A stretch of 64,000 bases of DNA from Aminobacter carboxidus (GCF_014863355.1 NZ_JACZEP010000010.1:91225-155224), one strand, 5' to 3'. Numbered from the stretch's first letter, positions 44,200 through 53,214 are shown. The notes: generated by a model from the sequence alone, not told the origin. Translations and numbers: made by a program.

Positions 44200-45075
44200 C
44201 CGCCCGCAAGCGGCCACGACAAGCTGATGATCGGCCAGTCGAAGGCCGGCATCTATGTCGCCCATGCCATCCTGATCCTCGGCATCGTGATTGTGGCGTT
44301 TCCGATCTACTACACCTTCGTTGCCTCGACCCACTCGCTGCAGACCATCCTGCGCCCGCCGCTGCCGCTGTTGCCCGGCGACCGTTTTGTCGAGAACTAT
44401 TCCGAAGCGCTGTTCGGCGGGGTCGGGCGCATCGGCGGGGTCAGCGTCACGACACTTCTGTTCAACACCACCATCGTTGCGCTCGGCATCGCCATCGGCA
44501 AGATCATCATCTCGATCCTGTCGGCCTATGCCATCGTGTTCTTCCGCTTTCCGTTGCGCATGGTGTTTTTCTGGCTGATCTTCATCACGCTGATGCTGCC
44601 GGTCGAGGTCCGCATCCTGCCGACCTACAAGGTGATGGTCGATCTCGGCCTGATCGACACCTATACCGGGCTGATCGTGCCGCTGATCGCCTCGGCCACC
44701 GCAACACTTCTGTTTCGCCAGTTCTTCCTGACCATTCCGGGCGAACTGGTCGAAGCGGCGCGTGTCGACGGGGCCGGCCCGTGGCGCTTCTTCAAGGATA
44801 TACTTCTGCCCTTGTCGCGCACCAATATCGCGGCCTTGTTCGTCATCCTGTTCATCTATGGCTGGACGCAATATCTGTGGCCGCTGCTCGTCACCAACCG
44901 CAACGACATGAACACCATCGTCATTGCGCTGAAAAAGATGATCTCGTTTGCCGATGCCGATACCGAATGGCATCTGGTGATGGTCACCTCAATGCTGGCC
45001 ATCGTGCCACCCATCCTGGTCGTTGTGCTGATGCAGCGCTGGTTCGTCCGCGGCCTCGTCGATACGGAGAAATAA
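44158..45075 (+). CDS. ugpE: sn-Glycerol-3-phosphate ABC transporter permease UgpE
   Basis: A 305-residue permease with six helices and the EAA loop [27 protein letters not shown]. The first 21 bp are repeated in tandem, so the protein begins [14 protein letters not shown] and has two start codons in frame, at 44158 and 44179. The first overlaps ugpA by 8 bp; the second falls 14 bp after its stop. Either could be used. The gene ends in a 1-nt overlap with ugpC. Confidence 0.93.
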   Translation: MAEPKALMAEPKALPPASGHDKLMIGQSKAGIYVAHAILILGIVIVAFPIYYTFVASTHSLQTILRPPLPLLPGDRFVENYSEALFGGVGRIGGVSVTTLLFNTTIVALGIAIGKIIISILSAYAIVFFRFPLRMVFFWLIFITLMLPVEVRILPTYKVMVDLGLIDTYTGLIVPLIASATATLLFRQFFLTIPGELVEAARVDGAGPWRFFKDILLPLSRTNIAALFVILFIYGWTQYLWPLLVTNRNDMNTIVIALKKMISFADADTEWHLVMVTSMLAIVPPILVVVLMQRWFVRGLVDTEK

Positions 45076-46121
45076 TGGCAACCGTCGATCTCAAGGACGT
45101 ACGCAAGGTCTATGCCGGCGGGGTCGAAGCGGTGAAGGGCGTGTCCATCGCCATTCCCGACAAGGCGCTGTGCGTGCTCGTCGGCCCCTCGGGCTGCGGC
45201 AAGTCCACGCTGTTGCGCATGATCGCCGGGCTCGAGACCATCTCGGCCGGCACCTGCTCGATCGACGGCAAGGTGGTCAATGCCATCGGCCCGACCGAGC
45301 GCGACATCGCCATGGTGTTCCAGAACTATGCGCTCTACCCGCATATGAAGGTCTACGACAACATGGCCTATGGCCTGCGCAACCGCGGCACGCCCAAGGA
45401 CGAGATCGACAAGCGCGTGCGCGCGACAGCCCAGACGCTGGAGCTCGAGCACCTGCTCGAGCGCCGGCCGCGCGAACTGTCGGGCGGCCAGCGCCAGCGT
45501 GTCGCCATGGGCCGCGCCATCGTGCGCAACCCCAAGGTCTTTTTGTTCGACGAGCCGCTGTCCAACCTCGATGCCAAGCTGCGCGGCCAGATGCGCGTCG
45601 AGATCAAGAGCCTGCAGCGCAAGCTCGGCGTCACCTCGGTCTATGTCACCCACGACCAGCTCGAGGCGATGACGCTCGCCGACGTGCTGGTGGTGATGAA
45701 TGCCGGGCTTGTCGAACAGCTCGGCGCGCCGCTCGACATCTATGAAAAGCCGGCTTCGACCTTCGTTGCCTCCTTCATCGGCGCACCGCCGATGAACCTC
45801 CTGCCGCTGCGCGGCGGCCAGCTCGAAGACGCCATCACGCTGCCTGAAGTGTCAGGCAATGCGACAATGATCGGCTTCAGGCCCGAGGATTGCGAGGTCG
45901 GCGCCGATGGCGCGACCTCGAGCGACGGGCTCAGGCTGATGGCCAGGGTCGACGGCGTCGAACCGGTCGGATCAGAGAGTTTTCTCTATTGCGCCGCCGG
46001 CGGCGGCAAGATCGTGGTGCGCGTGGCCGGCCGGACCGAGGTGCTGGTCGGCGACCAGCTGCCGATCTTTGCGCGGCGCGAAAAGCTGCATTTCTTCGGC
46101 AGCGACGGCAAGCGGGTCTAG
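45075..46121 (+). CDS. ugpC: sn-Glycerol-3-phosphate ABC transporter ATPase UgpC
   Basis: A 348-residue ATPase: Walker [10 protein letters not shown], signature [15 protein letters not shown], Walker [12 protein letters not shown], switch His in VTHDQLEA, and a C-terminal TOBE-type regulatory domain from about residue 240. The start shares a base with the ugpE stop (TAATG). It energises the Ugp importer. Its TAG stop is the first three bases of a dispersed TAGAGCA repeat, which probably also ends the operon transcript. Confidence 0.94.
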   Translation: MATVDLKDVRKVYAGGVEAVKGVSIAIPDKALCVLVGPSGCGKSTLLRMIAGLETISAGTCSIDGKVVNAIGPTERDIAMVFQNYALYPHMKVYDNMAYGLRNRGTPKDEIDKRVRATAQTLELEHLLERRPRELSGGQRQRVAMGRAIVRNPKVFLFDEPLSNLDAKLRGQMRVEIKSLQRKLGVTSVYVTHDQLEAMTLADVLVVMNAGLVEQLGAPLDIYEKPASTFVASFIGAPPMNLLPLRGGQLEDAITLPEVSGNATMIGFRPEDCEVGADGATSSDGLRLMARVDGVEPVGSESFLYCAAGGGKIVVRVAGRTEVLVGDQLPIFARREKLHFFGSDGKRV

Positions 46122-46223
46122 AGCATTTCCGCTTTTCTTCGAATCGCGGAATCGCTCTATCTTCTTGTTTTTGCGCAATTCCGGACGGAAAACCGCTGCG
46201 CACTTTTCCTGGAATTGCTCTAG
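46118..46223 (+). repeat. TAGAGCA palindromic repeat, copy 2
   Basis: Begins CTAGAGCATTTCCGCTTTTC and ends GGAATTGCTCTAG. The middle contains TTTTTGCGCAATTCCGG and GGAAAACCGCTGCGCA, which pair with neighbouring segments to give internal hairpins. Its TAG is the ugpC stop codon. Confidence 0.85.
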
Positions 46224-46268
46224 GGCGCGGGCGTTAGGGGTCAGTTCCGGTACGGGCGAACTGACACC

Positions 46269-47258
46269 TTAGGCCGATGCCATCTGTTTATCGGGCATCT
46301 CGATCATAAAACGTGCGCGATATTCACCCGGGCTTATCCCGACTTTTTTCCGAAAATGATGTCGAAGCGTATGGGAGCTTCCGAAACCTGCTGCCAACGC
46401 GATCGCCTCCATACTCGCGTTGCCTTGACACAACAGGCGCTTCGCCTCGCTGACACGTTCGGCCGCGATCCAATCCCCCGGGGTCTTTCCTGTGGCTTCG
46501 GAAAACCGGCGCAGAAATGTTCGCATGCTCATCCGGGTTTCATGTGCCATCCGTTCGATGCTCCAGTTGGTCGCAAGATCGGCCCGTATGCGGTCAAGAA
46601 GCGGGGCGATTTCCAGCCCTTCCCGGATCGGAACAGGCCGTTCAAGAAACTGTGCCTGTCCCCCCGTTCGGTGCGCGGGCATCACGAGACGTCTAGCGAC
46701 TGAGTTCGCTGCAACCGCCCCGAAATCCTGCCTGACGATCTCGATCAGGAGATCGATCCCCGCCGCGCTTCCCGCTGATGTGTAGATACGATCATGAGCG
46801 CGGTACAGAGAGGTGTCATCAACCTCGATGTCGGGGTAATTTCGGCGCAGCTTGTCGGCATAACGCCAGTGCGTCGTTGCTGCACCACCCGAAAGCAGAC
46901 CCGTCGCAGCAACAACAAATGCGCCGGAACATATGGACGCCAGCCGGGCCCCGCGCCTGTGAGCCGCTCGCAGTTGCTGGCACAGCGCTTCAGGGACGGG
47001 AACGTCAGCACCCTTCCAGCCTGGAACGACAACAATGTCGGCTTGTTCGATGACCTCCGGGCCGTTGTCGGCGACGATGACGAACCCGCCATGGGCACGC
47101 ATCGGCCCCTCATCGACCGCACAACTGGCGAACCGGTACCATCCCGATCCCAATTCAGGCCGAGAGAGTCCGAAGATTTCGGCGACGATGCCGAATTCAA
47201 AGGTACACAGCCCGTCGTAAAGGAGGGCGACAACCAGGGGTCCAGTCAACTTTGGCAT
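46269..47258 (-). CDS. GlxA-type regulator (DJ-1/PfpI domain plus AraC HTH)
   Basis: A 329-residue regulator. The N-terminal two-thirds is a class I amidotransferase-like domain (GPLVVALLYDGLCTFEFGIVAEIFGL; ASICSGAFVVAATGLLSGGAATTHW, with the nucleophile-elbow Cys), without known enzymatic role in this family. The C-terminal part is an AraC-type double HTH (MAHETRMSMRTFLRRFSEATGKTPGDWI; AIALAAGFGSSHTLRHHFRKKVGISPGEYR). ATG 47258 was chosen. It is divergent from the rhodanese and acetyltransferase genes and probably controls them. Confidence 0.88.
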   Translation of the reverse strand: MPKLTGPLVVALLYDGLCTFEFGIVAEIFGLSRPELGSGWYRFASCAVDEGPMRAHGGFVIVADNGPEVIEQADIVVVPGWKGADVPVPEALCQQLRAAHRRGARLASICSGAFVVAATGLLSGGAATTHWRYADKLRRNYPDIEVDDTSLYRAHDRIYTSAGSAAGIDLLIEIVRQDFGAVAANSVARRLVMPAHRTGGQAQFLERPVPIREGLEIAPLLDRIRADLATNWSIERMAHETRMSMRTFLRRFSEATGKTPGDWIAAERVSEAKRLLCQGNASMEAIALAAGFGSSHTLRHHFRKKVGISPGEYRARFMIEMPDKQMASA

Positions 47259-47336
47259 GATCTTTACGTATATTGTCATTCTTGCCAATTGCAAGCACGG
47301 GGCCAAATCGTAGACACAAAGGGAAAGGAGACCGAT

Positions 47337-47738
47337 ATGACCACATCAGTTACCGCTATCCCACCCGCACCTAGCGAGCTCGCCCGGCAACATTTCGCTG
47401 CTGAATTTACTTCTGAAACCGACTGCTGGGACGTTCATGAGGCGCTCGGCAAGGGCGCTGACTTCGTGCTTGTCGACGTGCGCAGCCCAGCGATGTTTGC
47501 CAAGGGCCATGTACCGGGCGCCATCAATCTTCCACACGGCAAGATCGTTCGGTCGAAGATGGTCGAGTGGCCCGACGATACGATTTTCGTGACTTATTGT
47601 GCCGGTCCTCACTGCAACGGCGCGGCACGCGGCGCTTTGCGGTTCGCTGAGTTGGGACGCCCCGTCAAGATCATGGCGGGCGGCATCACCGGATGGCTCG
47701 ACGAAGGCTTTGCGCTTGCAGCTTCCAAGACAGCGTGA
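47337..47738 (+). CDS. Rhodanese-like sulfurtransferase domain protein
   Basis: A 133-residue single rhodanese domain: VLVDVRSPAMFAKGHVPGAINLPHGKI, catalytic loop YCAGPHCNGA with Cys88 as the likely persulfide carrier and Cys93 nearby, and KIMAGGITGWLDEGF. Rhodaneses move sulfane sulfur; the exact donor and acceptor are unknown. AAAGGAG precedes ATG 47337. It overlaps the next gene by 4 nt (GTGA) and lies under a GlxA-type regulator. Confidence 0.88.
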   Translation: MTTSVTAIPPAPSELARQHFAAEFTSETDCWDVHEALGKGADFVLVDVRSPAMFAKGHVPGAINLPHGKIVRSKMVEWPDDTIFVTYCAGPHCNGAARGALRFAELGRPVKIMAGGITGWLDEGFALAASKTA

Positions 47739-48199
47739 CGGTTCTAATCAGAAAGGCCTTGCCCAAAGACGCCGCACAGTTGCTGGACTTGATCCGGCAA
47801 CATGCGCTCTTCGAGCGGGCGAGCGCATGCGTGAATGAAGCCGATCTCGTCGCCATTCTCGATGCTCGTGAACCTCCTGCACATCTTATCGTAGCTGAAG
47901 ATGAGAAAACCCTGATCGGCTATGCAGCTATCACATTCGACTACGCGCTGTGGACTGCCGGCCGGTTTGCCCACCTCGACTGCTTGTTCGTGCACGAGAC
48001 TGCGCGCGGACAGGGAATTGGAAAGCAGCTCTTCGACCATGTCGGTCTTGTGGCCGAGGAAGCGGGGGTGGAGCGGATGGAATGGCAAACGCCGCTGCGG
48101 AATTGGGATGCGATCCGCTTTTACGAGCGCGAAGGCGGTCTTGGCCAGCCAAAGATGCGCTTCAAAAAGCACGTGCGTTCTGCGAAGACAGCCCGATGA
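47735..48199 (+). CDS. GNAT-family N-acetyltransferase
   Basis: A 154-residue acetyltransferase with the acetyl-CoA loop in LDCLFVHETARGQGIGKQLFDHV (QxxGxG/A type). It begins at a GTG at 47735, which overlaps the rhodanese stop and so couples translation. It resembles the diamine/amino-acid acetyltransferase branch in length and in the motif FERASACVNEADLVAIL, but the substrate cannot be named. Confidence 0.87.
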   Translation: MTVLIRKALPKDAAQLLDLIRQHALFERASACVNEADLVAILDAREPPAHLIVAEDEKTLIGYAAITFDYALWTAGRFAHLDCLFVHETARGQGIGKQLFDHVGLVAEEAGVERMEWQTPLRNWDAIRFYEREGGLGQPKMRFKKHVRSAKTAR

Positions 48200-48347
48200 G
48201 GCCGGCCGATATTGGCATATCCTAACCGACGCACGACCGGCCGAGCGCAACTCGTTGCAGTGATCGCTCGCATTTGACGCCCCGCGCTAACCTCCTGTTC
48301 ATGCAGCACGATCGATGATCGGTTGAGGCATCAAGGAGGTGGCAGGG

Positions 48348-49148
48348 TTGCCGGTATCGTTGAAGAAGCTTTCGCCTAGCGCATGGCTGCAACTCGCCGG
48401 ATGGACCGTGTTCGGCACACTGGGCTGCATCGCGGTGTCGCTTGCGGTGACCTATGCGGTGTTCCGCAACGCCAGTGCCGAGGTGCTGCATCTCGGGCTG
48501 ATCGAGGCAACTGTCGTGCCGATCCTGCTGGCAGGGCCGTTGTTCTTTTACCTGACGCTCAAGCTGCGTGAGCTGGCGATCGTCAACCACAAGCTCGTCG
48601 TCGCCGCCTCGACCGATGCGCTGACCGCCTGCCTCAACAGGGGGGCGTTTTCGACCCGGGTCGAAAACGTGCTGGCCGGCGAGATCGCGCGGCGAAAGCG
48701 CGCCATCGGCGCGCTTTTGGTCATCGATGCCGATCACTTCAAGTCGGTCAACGACCGCTTCGGCCATGCCGAGGGCGACGAGGCGCTGCGCCTCATCGTT
48801 GCGGCGATCCAGCCCTGCCTGAGGGGCGACGACATGCTGGGCCGTCTTGGCGGCGAGGAATTCGCGGTGTTTTTGCCCGGCGTGACGCCGGTCAATGCCG
48901 CCGACATCGCCGAGCGCATCCGCCGTTCGGTGGCCGACGCGCCGTTCAGGCCCGGCGGCAACAGCCATGTGCTGACGGTCAGCGTCGGCGGTGCGTTGTT
49001 CGACCGGCCAGTGGTGTTCGAAGAACTGTTCCGCGTCGCCGACCTGCATCTCTACGAAGCCAAGGGCGCGGGACGCAACCGTGTCGAGCTCGCAGCGATG
49101 CCGTCGGAGATGACACCGAGCTGGTATCAGCCCAATCTCCTGAACTGA
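48348..49148 (+). CDS. Membrane-bound diguanylate cyclase (GGDEF domain)
   Basis: A 266-residue protein with two membrane helices (WLQLAGWTVFGTLGCIAVSLAVTYAVF and ATVVPILLAGPLFFYLTLKL) and a GGDEF domain. The active-site motif is GGEEF, and an inhibitory RxxD site (RGDD) lies five residues before it, so it should make cyclic di-GMP and be feedback-controlled. AAGGAGG at 48333-48339 fits best a TTG start at 48348; a GTG at 48339 overlaps that site. It is the last core gene before the inverted repeat of the mobile element. Confidence 0.88.
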   Translation: MPVSLKKLSPSAWLQLAGWTVFGTLGCIAVSLAVTYAVFRNASAEVLHLGLIEATVVPILLAGPLFFYLTLKLRELAIVNHKLVVAASTDALTACLNRGAFSTRVENVLAGEIARRKRAIGALLVIDADHFKSVNDRFGHAEGDEALRLIVAAIQPCLRGDDMLGRLGGEEFAVFLPGVTPVNAADIAERIRRSVADAPFRPGGNSHVLTVSVGGALFDRPVVFEELFRVADLHLYEAKGAGRNRVELAAMPSEMTPSWYQPNLLN

Positions 49149-49231
49149 AGGTCATCAGGTCGCAGAGACGGTCGGTTAGCTGATATCGGCTCCTGCCGAT
49201 GCTGCACCGCTTTTGATCCGAGATGGAAGCC

Positions 49232-49253
49232 GGGTAGTGTCTCAGTTTGAAAT
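49232..49253 (+). repeat. Left terminal inverted repeat of the 4.07-kb element
   Basis: GGGTAGTGTCTCAGTTTGAA and two further bases. Its reverse complement, with two mismatches, is at 53275-53296. The orientation of both repeats is that of transposon ends. Confidence 0.85.
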
Positions 49254-49341
49254 CTGACGTTCAGGCGAAACCGCCGCAGCCGGTTTGCTCCCAAAGGCGG
49301 AACCTCCTATATGCTTAGCGGAAAGCATGTAGGAGGTGAGG

Positions 49342-49560
49342 ATGACCCTCGACGATCTCGGCAAGATACTCGGAGGGTTGGAGCCCGGCAAAGGTGCCCG
49401 GGTTCCCTATGATGTCTATGAACTGCTTTTCCCGCCGGGGGAGCCGGACGATGGAGCGCGGGGGCGGGCATACGAGTTCGCCCGAGCACATGACGCTAGG
49501 ATAGACAATCGACCCGACGACAACGCTGTGTGGTTCTATAAAGATGCCAACCGGACCTAA
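49342..49560 (+). CDS. Hypothetical small protein
   Basis: A 72-residue protein, MTLDDLGKILGGLEPGKGAR followed by VPYDVYELLFPPGEPDD and a polar end (DNAVWFYKDANRT). A strong ribosome site (AGGAGG) is 5 nt before the ATG. It overlaps the next gene by 17 bp in another frame, a sign of an operon. No family recognised. It is the first passenger gene of the element. Confidence 0.65.
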   Translation: MTLDDLGKILGGLEPGKGARVPYDVYELLFPPGEPDDGARGRAYEFARAHDARIDNRPDDNAVWFYKDANRT

Positions 49561-49777
49561 AGGCCAGAAGCGACCCGCCGACGTGATCGGCAACGCCGTC
49601 AAGATCATGCGCATTGCTACCGGTGAAGAAGCCGACGACGTAATAGACGATGGCAAAGACCCTGCCGCCAAGGCGCTTGGTGCCAAGGGCGGTAAGAAGC
49701 GCGCCGAGAATATGACGCCAGAGCGGCGCGCCGAGATTGCTAGGAAGGCGGCGGAAAGCCGATGGGGAAAGAAGTAG
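49544..49777 (+). CDS. Small basic protein with Lys/Arg/Ala-rich C-terminus
   Basis: A 77-residue protein: MPTGPKGQKRPADVIGNAV, an acidic middle (GEEADDVIDDGKDPAAK), then ALGAKGGKKRAENMTPERRAEIARKAA. The last part resembles the KGG/stress-induced or RNA-associated small proteins found in many bacteria, and the N-terminus is a pattern often seen in rhizobial genomes. Nucleic-acid binding is plausible. It overlaps the gene before it by 17 bp. Confidence 0.7.
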   Translation: MPTGPKGQKRPADVIGNAVKIMRIATGEEADDVIDDGKDPAAKALGAKGGKKRAENMTPERRAEIARKAAESRWGKK

Positions 49778-49844
49778 AATTCACTTTGCGCGACTTGCCG
49801 AATCTGGTAATAGACTTGCATCTCACGATGACAAGGATTTTCGG

Positions 49845-50516
49845 ATGTCGGCTGAGTTTGAAGATCAATTGCGGGGCGCTTTCCCTGCGAGCACAGATGT
49901 CGCGGTTGTCCGCGCCCTTGCGACTGGCGTATCCCTTGCAGATGACATGCGGCGCAACACACCGTGGCTTACGACCTCAATAGGCAACGATCATAGAGGC
50001 CTGTTTCGCCGCGTAGCGGCGATGTGGCAATTTCGCCAGGATTGCTTGAACGGCAGCCTTCCATTCGAAGCGATGGAAGTACCCAACACAACGGGGAGCT
50101 CGCACCTTCTGAACATCGCGGCTGCCGACTTCGAAGCGCACATCGTTCGGACAGACACGGAGGGGGCCTTTCCGCAGGACGCCCCGATCCGCCAGGACAA
50201 GAGCCTCAGCAACCAACTTGATCTTTTCAATGACGGCAAGGTCGTCCCCTTCCATGAGATAGCGCCCGACAAATACTATGCGTGGCTGTCCTTCAACGCA
50301 GACCTGACCGGTGGCCTTACGCATGTTTGTTGGTGCATGCCTGAGGCGAATAGGAAGGTGTTTCTCGGCCGCATCAACATCATGCGGAACGCTGGTACGT
50401 TGAGTGTAGAACCGCATGTGCCACCACCTCCTGACCCGACGACGGCGATGAAGTTCAAGCTCGATGTTGTCGAGCGCTTCATGGACACCAAGTCTGACAA
50501 GAAGAAGCAGAAATAG
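49845..50516 (+). CDS. Hypothetical protein beside an ImmA/IrrE peptidase
   Basis: A 223-residue soluble protein with no recognised domain. Visible features: LLNIAAADFEAHIVRTDTEG, KYYAWLSFNADLTGGLTHVCW, and a Lys-rich end (FMDTKSDKKKQK). AAGGA precedes ATG 49845. It stops 12 bp before the HTH-peptidase gene and is co-directional, so the two form a pair. In several toxin-antitoxin and defence pairs an unknown protein is coupled to an HTH-ImmA/IrrE partner in this way; here that is an inference from layout. Confidence 0.7.
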   Translation: MSAEFEDQLRGAFPASTDVAVVRALATGVSLADDMRRNTPWLTTSIGNDHRGLFRRVAAMWQFRQDCLNGSLPFEAMEVPNTTGSSHLLNIAAADFEAHIVRTDTEGAFPQDAPIRQDKSLSNQLDLFNDGKVVPFHEIAPDKYYAWLSFNADLTGGLTHVCWCMPEANRKVFLGRINIMRNAGTLSVEPHVPPPPDPTTAMKFKLDVVERFMDTKSDKKKQK

Positions 50517-50528
50517 CAGGCAGATATT

Positions 50529-51677
50529 ATGTCGAACATTTTTCGCACGACTCCGGCGACGCCGCCGCGTGTTGTGCCCGAGAGGATTCGCGAAGCCCGT
50601 GAAGCCCGAGGCTACACAGTTGAAAGCTTCGCTGAAATGCTCGGCGTCACGCGACAGGCGGTCGGTCAATACGAGACTGGTCAGATAGCGCCTTCTGCCG
50701 AGGCGCTGTCGAAGATCATTGCGGCCACCGGGCAGCCTCCATCCTTCTTCACGACAAACAGGCCACGCGATGTTGGAAGTTTTGGCTCGCCATTCTGGCG
50801 AGGCCTTAAGCGGATGAACAAGCCTGATCGGTTGAGGATTGCTCGTCGCCTCGAATGGGCGTGGGATATTATTAGTTACATCGAAGGCTTTATCGAACTG
50901 CCAAAGGTTAATCTGCCAGTCTTTGATTGGGACTGGGAAACTGGAGACGAACACGCTCTGGAGCGTATTGCCGGGGCCGTTCGCGACCATTGGCAATTGG
51001 GACGCGGGCCGGTTTTCCATCTATCCAAGGTACTGGAGGCCAATGGCGTCATCATCATAAAAGAGCCGGTTGATTGCGAGGACATGGATGCAGTCTCCCG
51101 TTGGCAAGGCGGACGTCCGTTCATCCTATGCAGCGCTGACAGGGACGAATTGCCCAGGTTCAACTTCGACCTAGCGCACGAGCTTGGGCATATCTTGCTA
51201 CACAACGGTGTCGACGTTACATCGGAAAACATAAATAAGATCGAACGCCAAGCGAACTATTTCGCTGGCGCATTCTTGCTTCCGAGGGAGGTTTTTTCTC
51301 GTGAAGTGGTATCGACTTCTGTTCACTACTTCCTAAAGCTAAAAGAGCGCTGGCGGGTATCGGTAGCGGCGATGATATACCGCTGCAAGGAGCTTGGGAT
51401 ACTTTCCCCAACGCAGGTTAGCTACCTCTACCGGCAACTTTCGGCAAAAGGCATGAGGAAACGGGAGCCTCTTGATACGGCATTCAAAACGGAAGCACCT
51501 TCGATCCTCGTTGCAGCCTTAGATATGCTCATCAAGCACGGGGTGAGGACCAAAGCGGAAATTGTCGATGCCCTCAATTTGAATGCACAGGATATTGAGA
51601 TGTTGTGCGGGACAGAAAAGGGCTTCTTCGGTGAAACCGTCGTTCAGCTACGGTTAAAACCGAACATATATGCGTGA
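50529..51677 (+). CDS. HTH (XRE) protein fused to an ImmA/IrrE metallopeptidase domain
   Basis: A 382-residue protein. Residues about 18-70 are an XRE helix-turn-helix (RIREAREARGYTVESFAEMLGVTRQAVGQYETG). Residues about 165-290 are an ImmA/IrrE peptidase with the zinc motif HELGH (217-221) and a downstream Glu in ENINKIERQANYFAGAFLLP. ImmA-type enzymes cut phage repressors; XRE-ImmA fusions act as antitoxins or regulators in toxin-antitoxin and anti-phage pairs. The C-terminal third (SLDTAFKTEAPSILVAALDMLIKHG-like) is typical of COG2856 proteins. Its partner is probably the 223-residue gene just upstream. Confidence 0.88.
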   Translation: MSNIFRTTPATPPRVVPERIREAREARGYTVESFAEMLGVTRQAVGQYETGQIAPSAEALSKIIAATGQPPSFFTTNRPRDVGSFGSPFWRGLKRMNKPDRLRIARRLEWAWDIISYIEGFIELPKVNLPVFDWDWETGDEHALERIAGAVRDHWQLGRGPVFHLSKVLEANGVIIIKEPVDCEDMDAVSRWQGGRPFILCSADRDELPRFNFDLAHELGHILLHNGVDVTSENINKIERQANYFAGAFLLPREVFSREVVSTSVHYFLKLKERWRVSVAAMIYRCKELGILSPTQVSYLYRQLSAKGMRKREPLDTAFKTEAPSILVAALDMLIKHGVRTKAEIVDALNLNAQDIEMLCGTEKGFFGETVVQLRLKPNIYA

Positions 51678-51707
51678 CACTAAGCATAAAATTCAGATAT
51701 TTGGGGC

Positions 51708-52448
51708 ATGAACAAGCGGCCCCTGAAAACCCGCGTCCAAATCCTCACCCTGCTGTGTGAGGGATCGTCCATGCGGTCGATCTCCCGAATCTGCGATGTG
51801 TAGATCAATACGGTTTCGAAGCTGCTGGTCGATGCGGGCAAGTTCTGCGCCGAACTGCACGACCGTGAAGTGCGCAACGTGAAGTCCCAGCGTGTCCAGT
51901 GCGATGAAATCTGGTCCTTCACCTCAGCCAAGCAGAAGAACGTTGCGGCCATGAAAAGCGTGGTTGAGGGCGCTGGTGAGCATCGCGCCTATCTCAACGC
52001 GGTTGAGGAGACGTTCGGCGCGGATATCGACTACGCGATGCTGGTGAAGCAGTATGGCGAACCGGAAGGCAAGAAGCCGACCGCCGAACGTCGCTACAGC
52101 CCCGCTGTCTGCACTGGCGCTGTCGAGAACCGGATCGAAGGATCGCCCGATCTGGCGCACGTCAGCACGTCGTATGTGGAGCGCCAGAACCTTACGATGC
52201 GCATGCACATGCGCCGGTTCACGCGATTGACGAATGCGTTCTCGGAAAAATTTGAGAACCACGTTCACATGGTCGCGCTGTACACCGTCTGGTACAATTT
52301 CATTCTCATCCACAAGACGCTGAAAATGTCTCCGGCAATGGCCGCTGGCGTTTCGCAGACGCTTTGGTCGATGGCCGACCTATGCGGGATGATGGATGCG
52401 GTAGCGCCTAAGCCCGGTAAGCGTGGTCCGTATCAGAAGCGCGGTTAG
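51708..52448 (+). pseudogene. IS1-like transposase, inactivated
   Basis: Starting at ATG 51708 the frame reads MNKRPLKTRVQILTLLCEGS, then SMRSISRICDV, where a TAG stop follows. The rest (NTVSKLLVDAGKFCAELHD; QCDEIWSFTSAKQKNVA; RRYSPAVCTGAVENRIEG; STSYVERQNLTMRMHMRRFTR) matches IS1-type transposases of alphaproteobacteria. Between KNVAAMKS and VEGAGEHRAY about 45 residues are missing, including the first catalytic Asp of the DDE triad. Two independent lesions make activity impossible. It separates the plus-strand pair from the minus-strand operon of the element. Confidence 0.85.
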
Positions 52449-52599
52449 CTGCCGCTTTTGGCTGAGTCAACTTAACCGCCTCAGCCATCTTCTCTGCTGC
52501 CGTGCGAAGGCTTTCAGCATCGATCTTTTGATTGAAATTCCGGGCAAGGACGTTCGACACGAACTCTTCGTATTTATTCAGCGGCTTGTTCGTCGTCAT
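52408..52599 (-). CDS. Hypothetical small protein (third gene of minus-strand operon)
   Basis: A 63-residue helical protein: MTTNKPLNKYEEFVSNVLAR, then IDAESLRTAAEKMAEAVKL, ending in a polar tail. It overlaps the gene before it by 26 bp and runs 41 bp into the end of the decayed transposase on the other strand. Its last residues may therefore derive from IS sequence. No family recognised. Confidence 0.55.
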   Translation of the reverse strand: MTTNKPLNKYEEFVSNVLARNFNQKIDAESLRTAAEKMAEAVKLTQPKAAANRASDTDHAYRA

Positions 52600-52891
52600 C
52601 TAATTGCTCCCAGGTTCGATCGATTATCAGATCCACGAAGTAGCGAATCCAAAATTTTCCACGAAGTTTGTCCGCATTGAGTTGGTCTTTGAGTAGTTCA
52701 TTGACCTCGACAATTGGATAAAGCGCCTTCGCTACGTCATCCCGCCTAATCAATGACCCGGCGGGGAAGTTCCCTTTGACGAATTTCTTAGTCTGCTTAG
52801 CGGTGTCGAGCCACGCTGCCGCGTGCTCATCGTAGAAGTCGATCAGTCCAGCCTCTTCCAAGCGCTGCTCAGACTCCAGAGTCAGGGCCAT
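52574..52891 (-). CDS. Hypothetical protein (second gene of minus-strand operon)
   Basis: A 105-residue mostly helical, acidic protein: LESEQRLEEAGLIDFYDEH, TKKFVKGNFPAGSLIRRDDV, FWIRYFVDLIIDRTW. Its ATG shares one base with the stop of the membrane-protein gene (TGATG on the minus strand) and its end overlaps the next gene by 26 bp. This close packing points to one functional unit. The function is unknown. Confidence 0.65.
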   Translation of the reverse strand: MALTLESEQRLEEAGLIDFYDEHAAAWLDTAKQTKKFVKGNFPAGSLIRRDDVAKALYPIVEVNELLKDQLNADKLRGKFWIRYFVDLIIDRTWEQLDDDEQAAE

Positions 52892-53214
52892 CAGCTAACC
52901 TCTCGAACGTCAGAGAGCGTCGCGTACAGCACCCAAATCAGGGCAATGAACAATAACACCAAGGCGACAGCGGCGGTGCATTCATTTGTGAGCCATTTTG
53001 CCACAAGGGCCAAAAAGGTTGATGCCAGAGCAAGTACGAAGCCAACGAAGCCGAACCACGCGCGCCTTTGAAAGCGTGGCAGGACACTCTTCTTCTCGGT
53101 CCTTTCGTAGGAATCGAAGCTGGCGAAAATCCCGCCAAGAAAGACAAGGATGAACCCAGCAAGAGCAGCGGCTGCGCCCGCGACTTCACCCATTACCGGC
53201 AACGCGCTTGGCAT
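52891..53214 (-). CDS. Small integral membrane protein (first gene of minus-strand operon)
   Basis: A 107-residue protein with three hydrophobic segments: VAGAAAALAGFILVFLGGIF, FGFVGFVLALASTFLALVAKW, and AVALVLLFIALIWVLYATL. The first two are joined by a basic cytoplasm-type loop (ERTEKKSVLPRFQRR). GGGAGGGGG precedes ATG 53214, the clearest ribosome site in the element. It leads a three-gene operon with a 1-nt overlap to the second gene. A pore or sensor role in a defence or toxin unit is possible but unproven. Confidence 0.7.
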   Translation of the reverse strand: MPSALPVMGEVAGAAAALAGFILVFLGGIFASFDSYERTEKKSVLPRFQRRAWFGFVGFVLALASTFLALVAKWLTNECTAAVALVLLFIALIWVLYATLSDVREVS

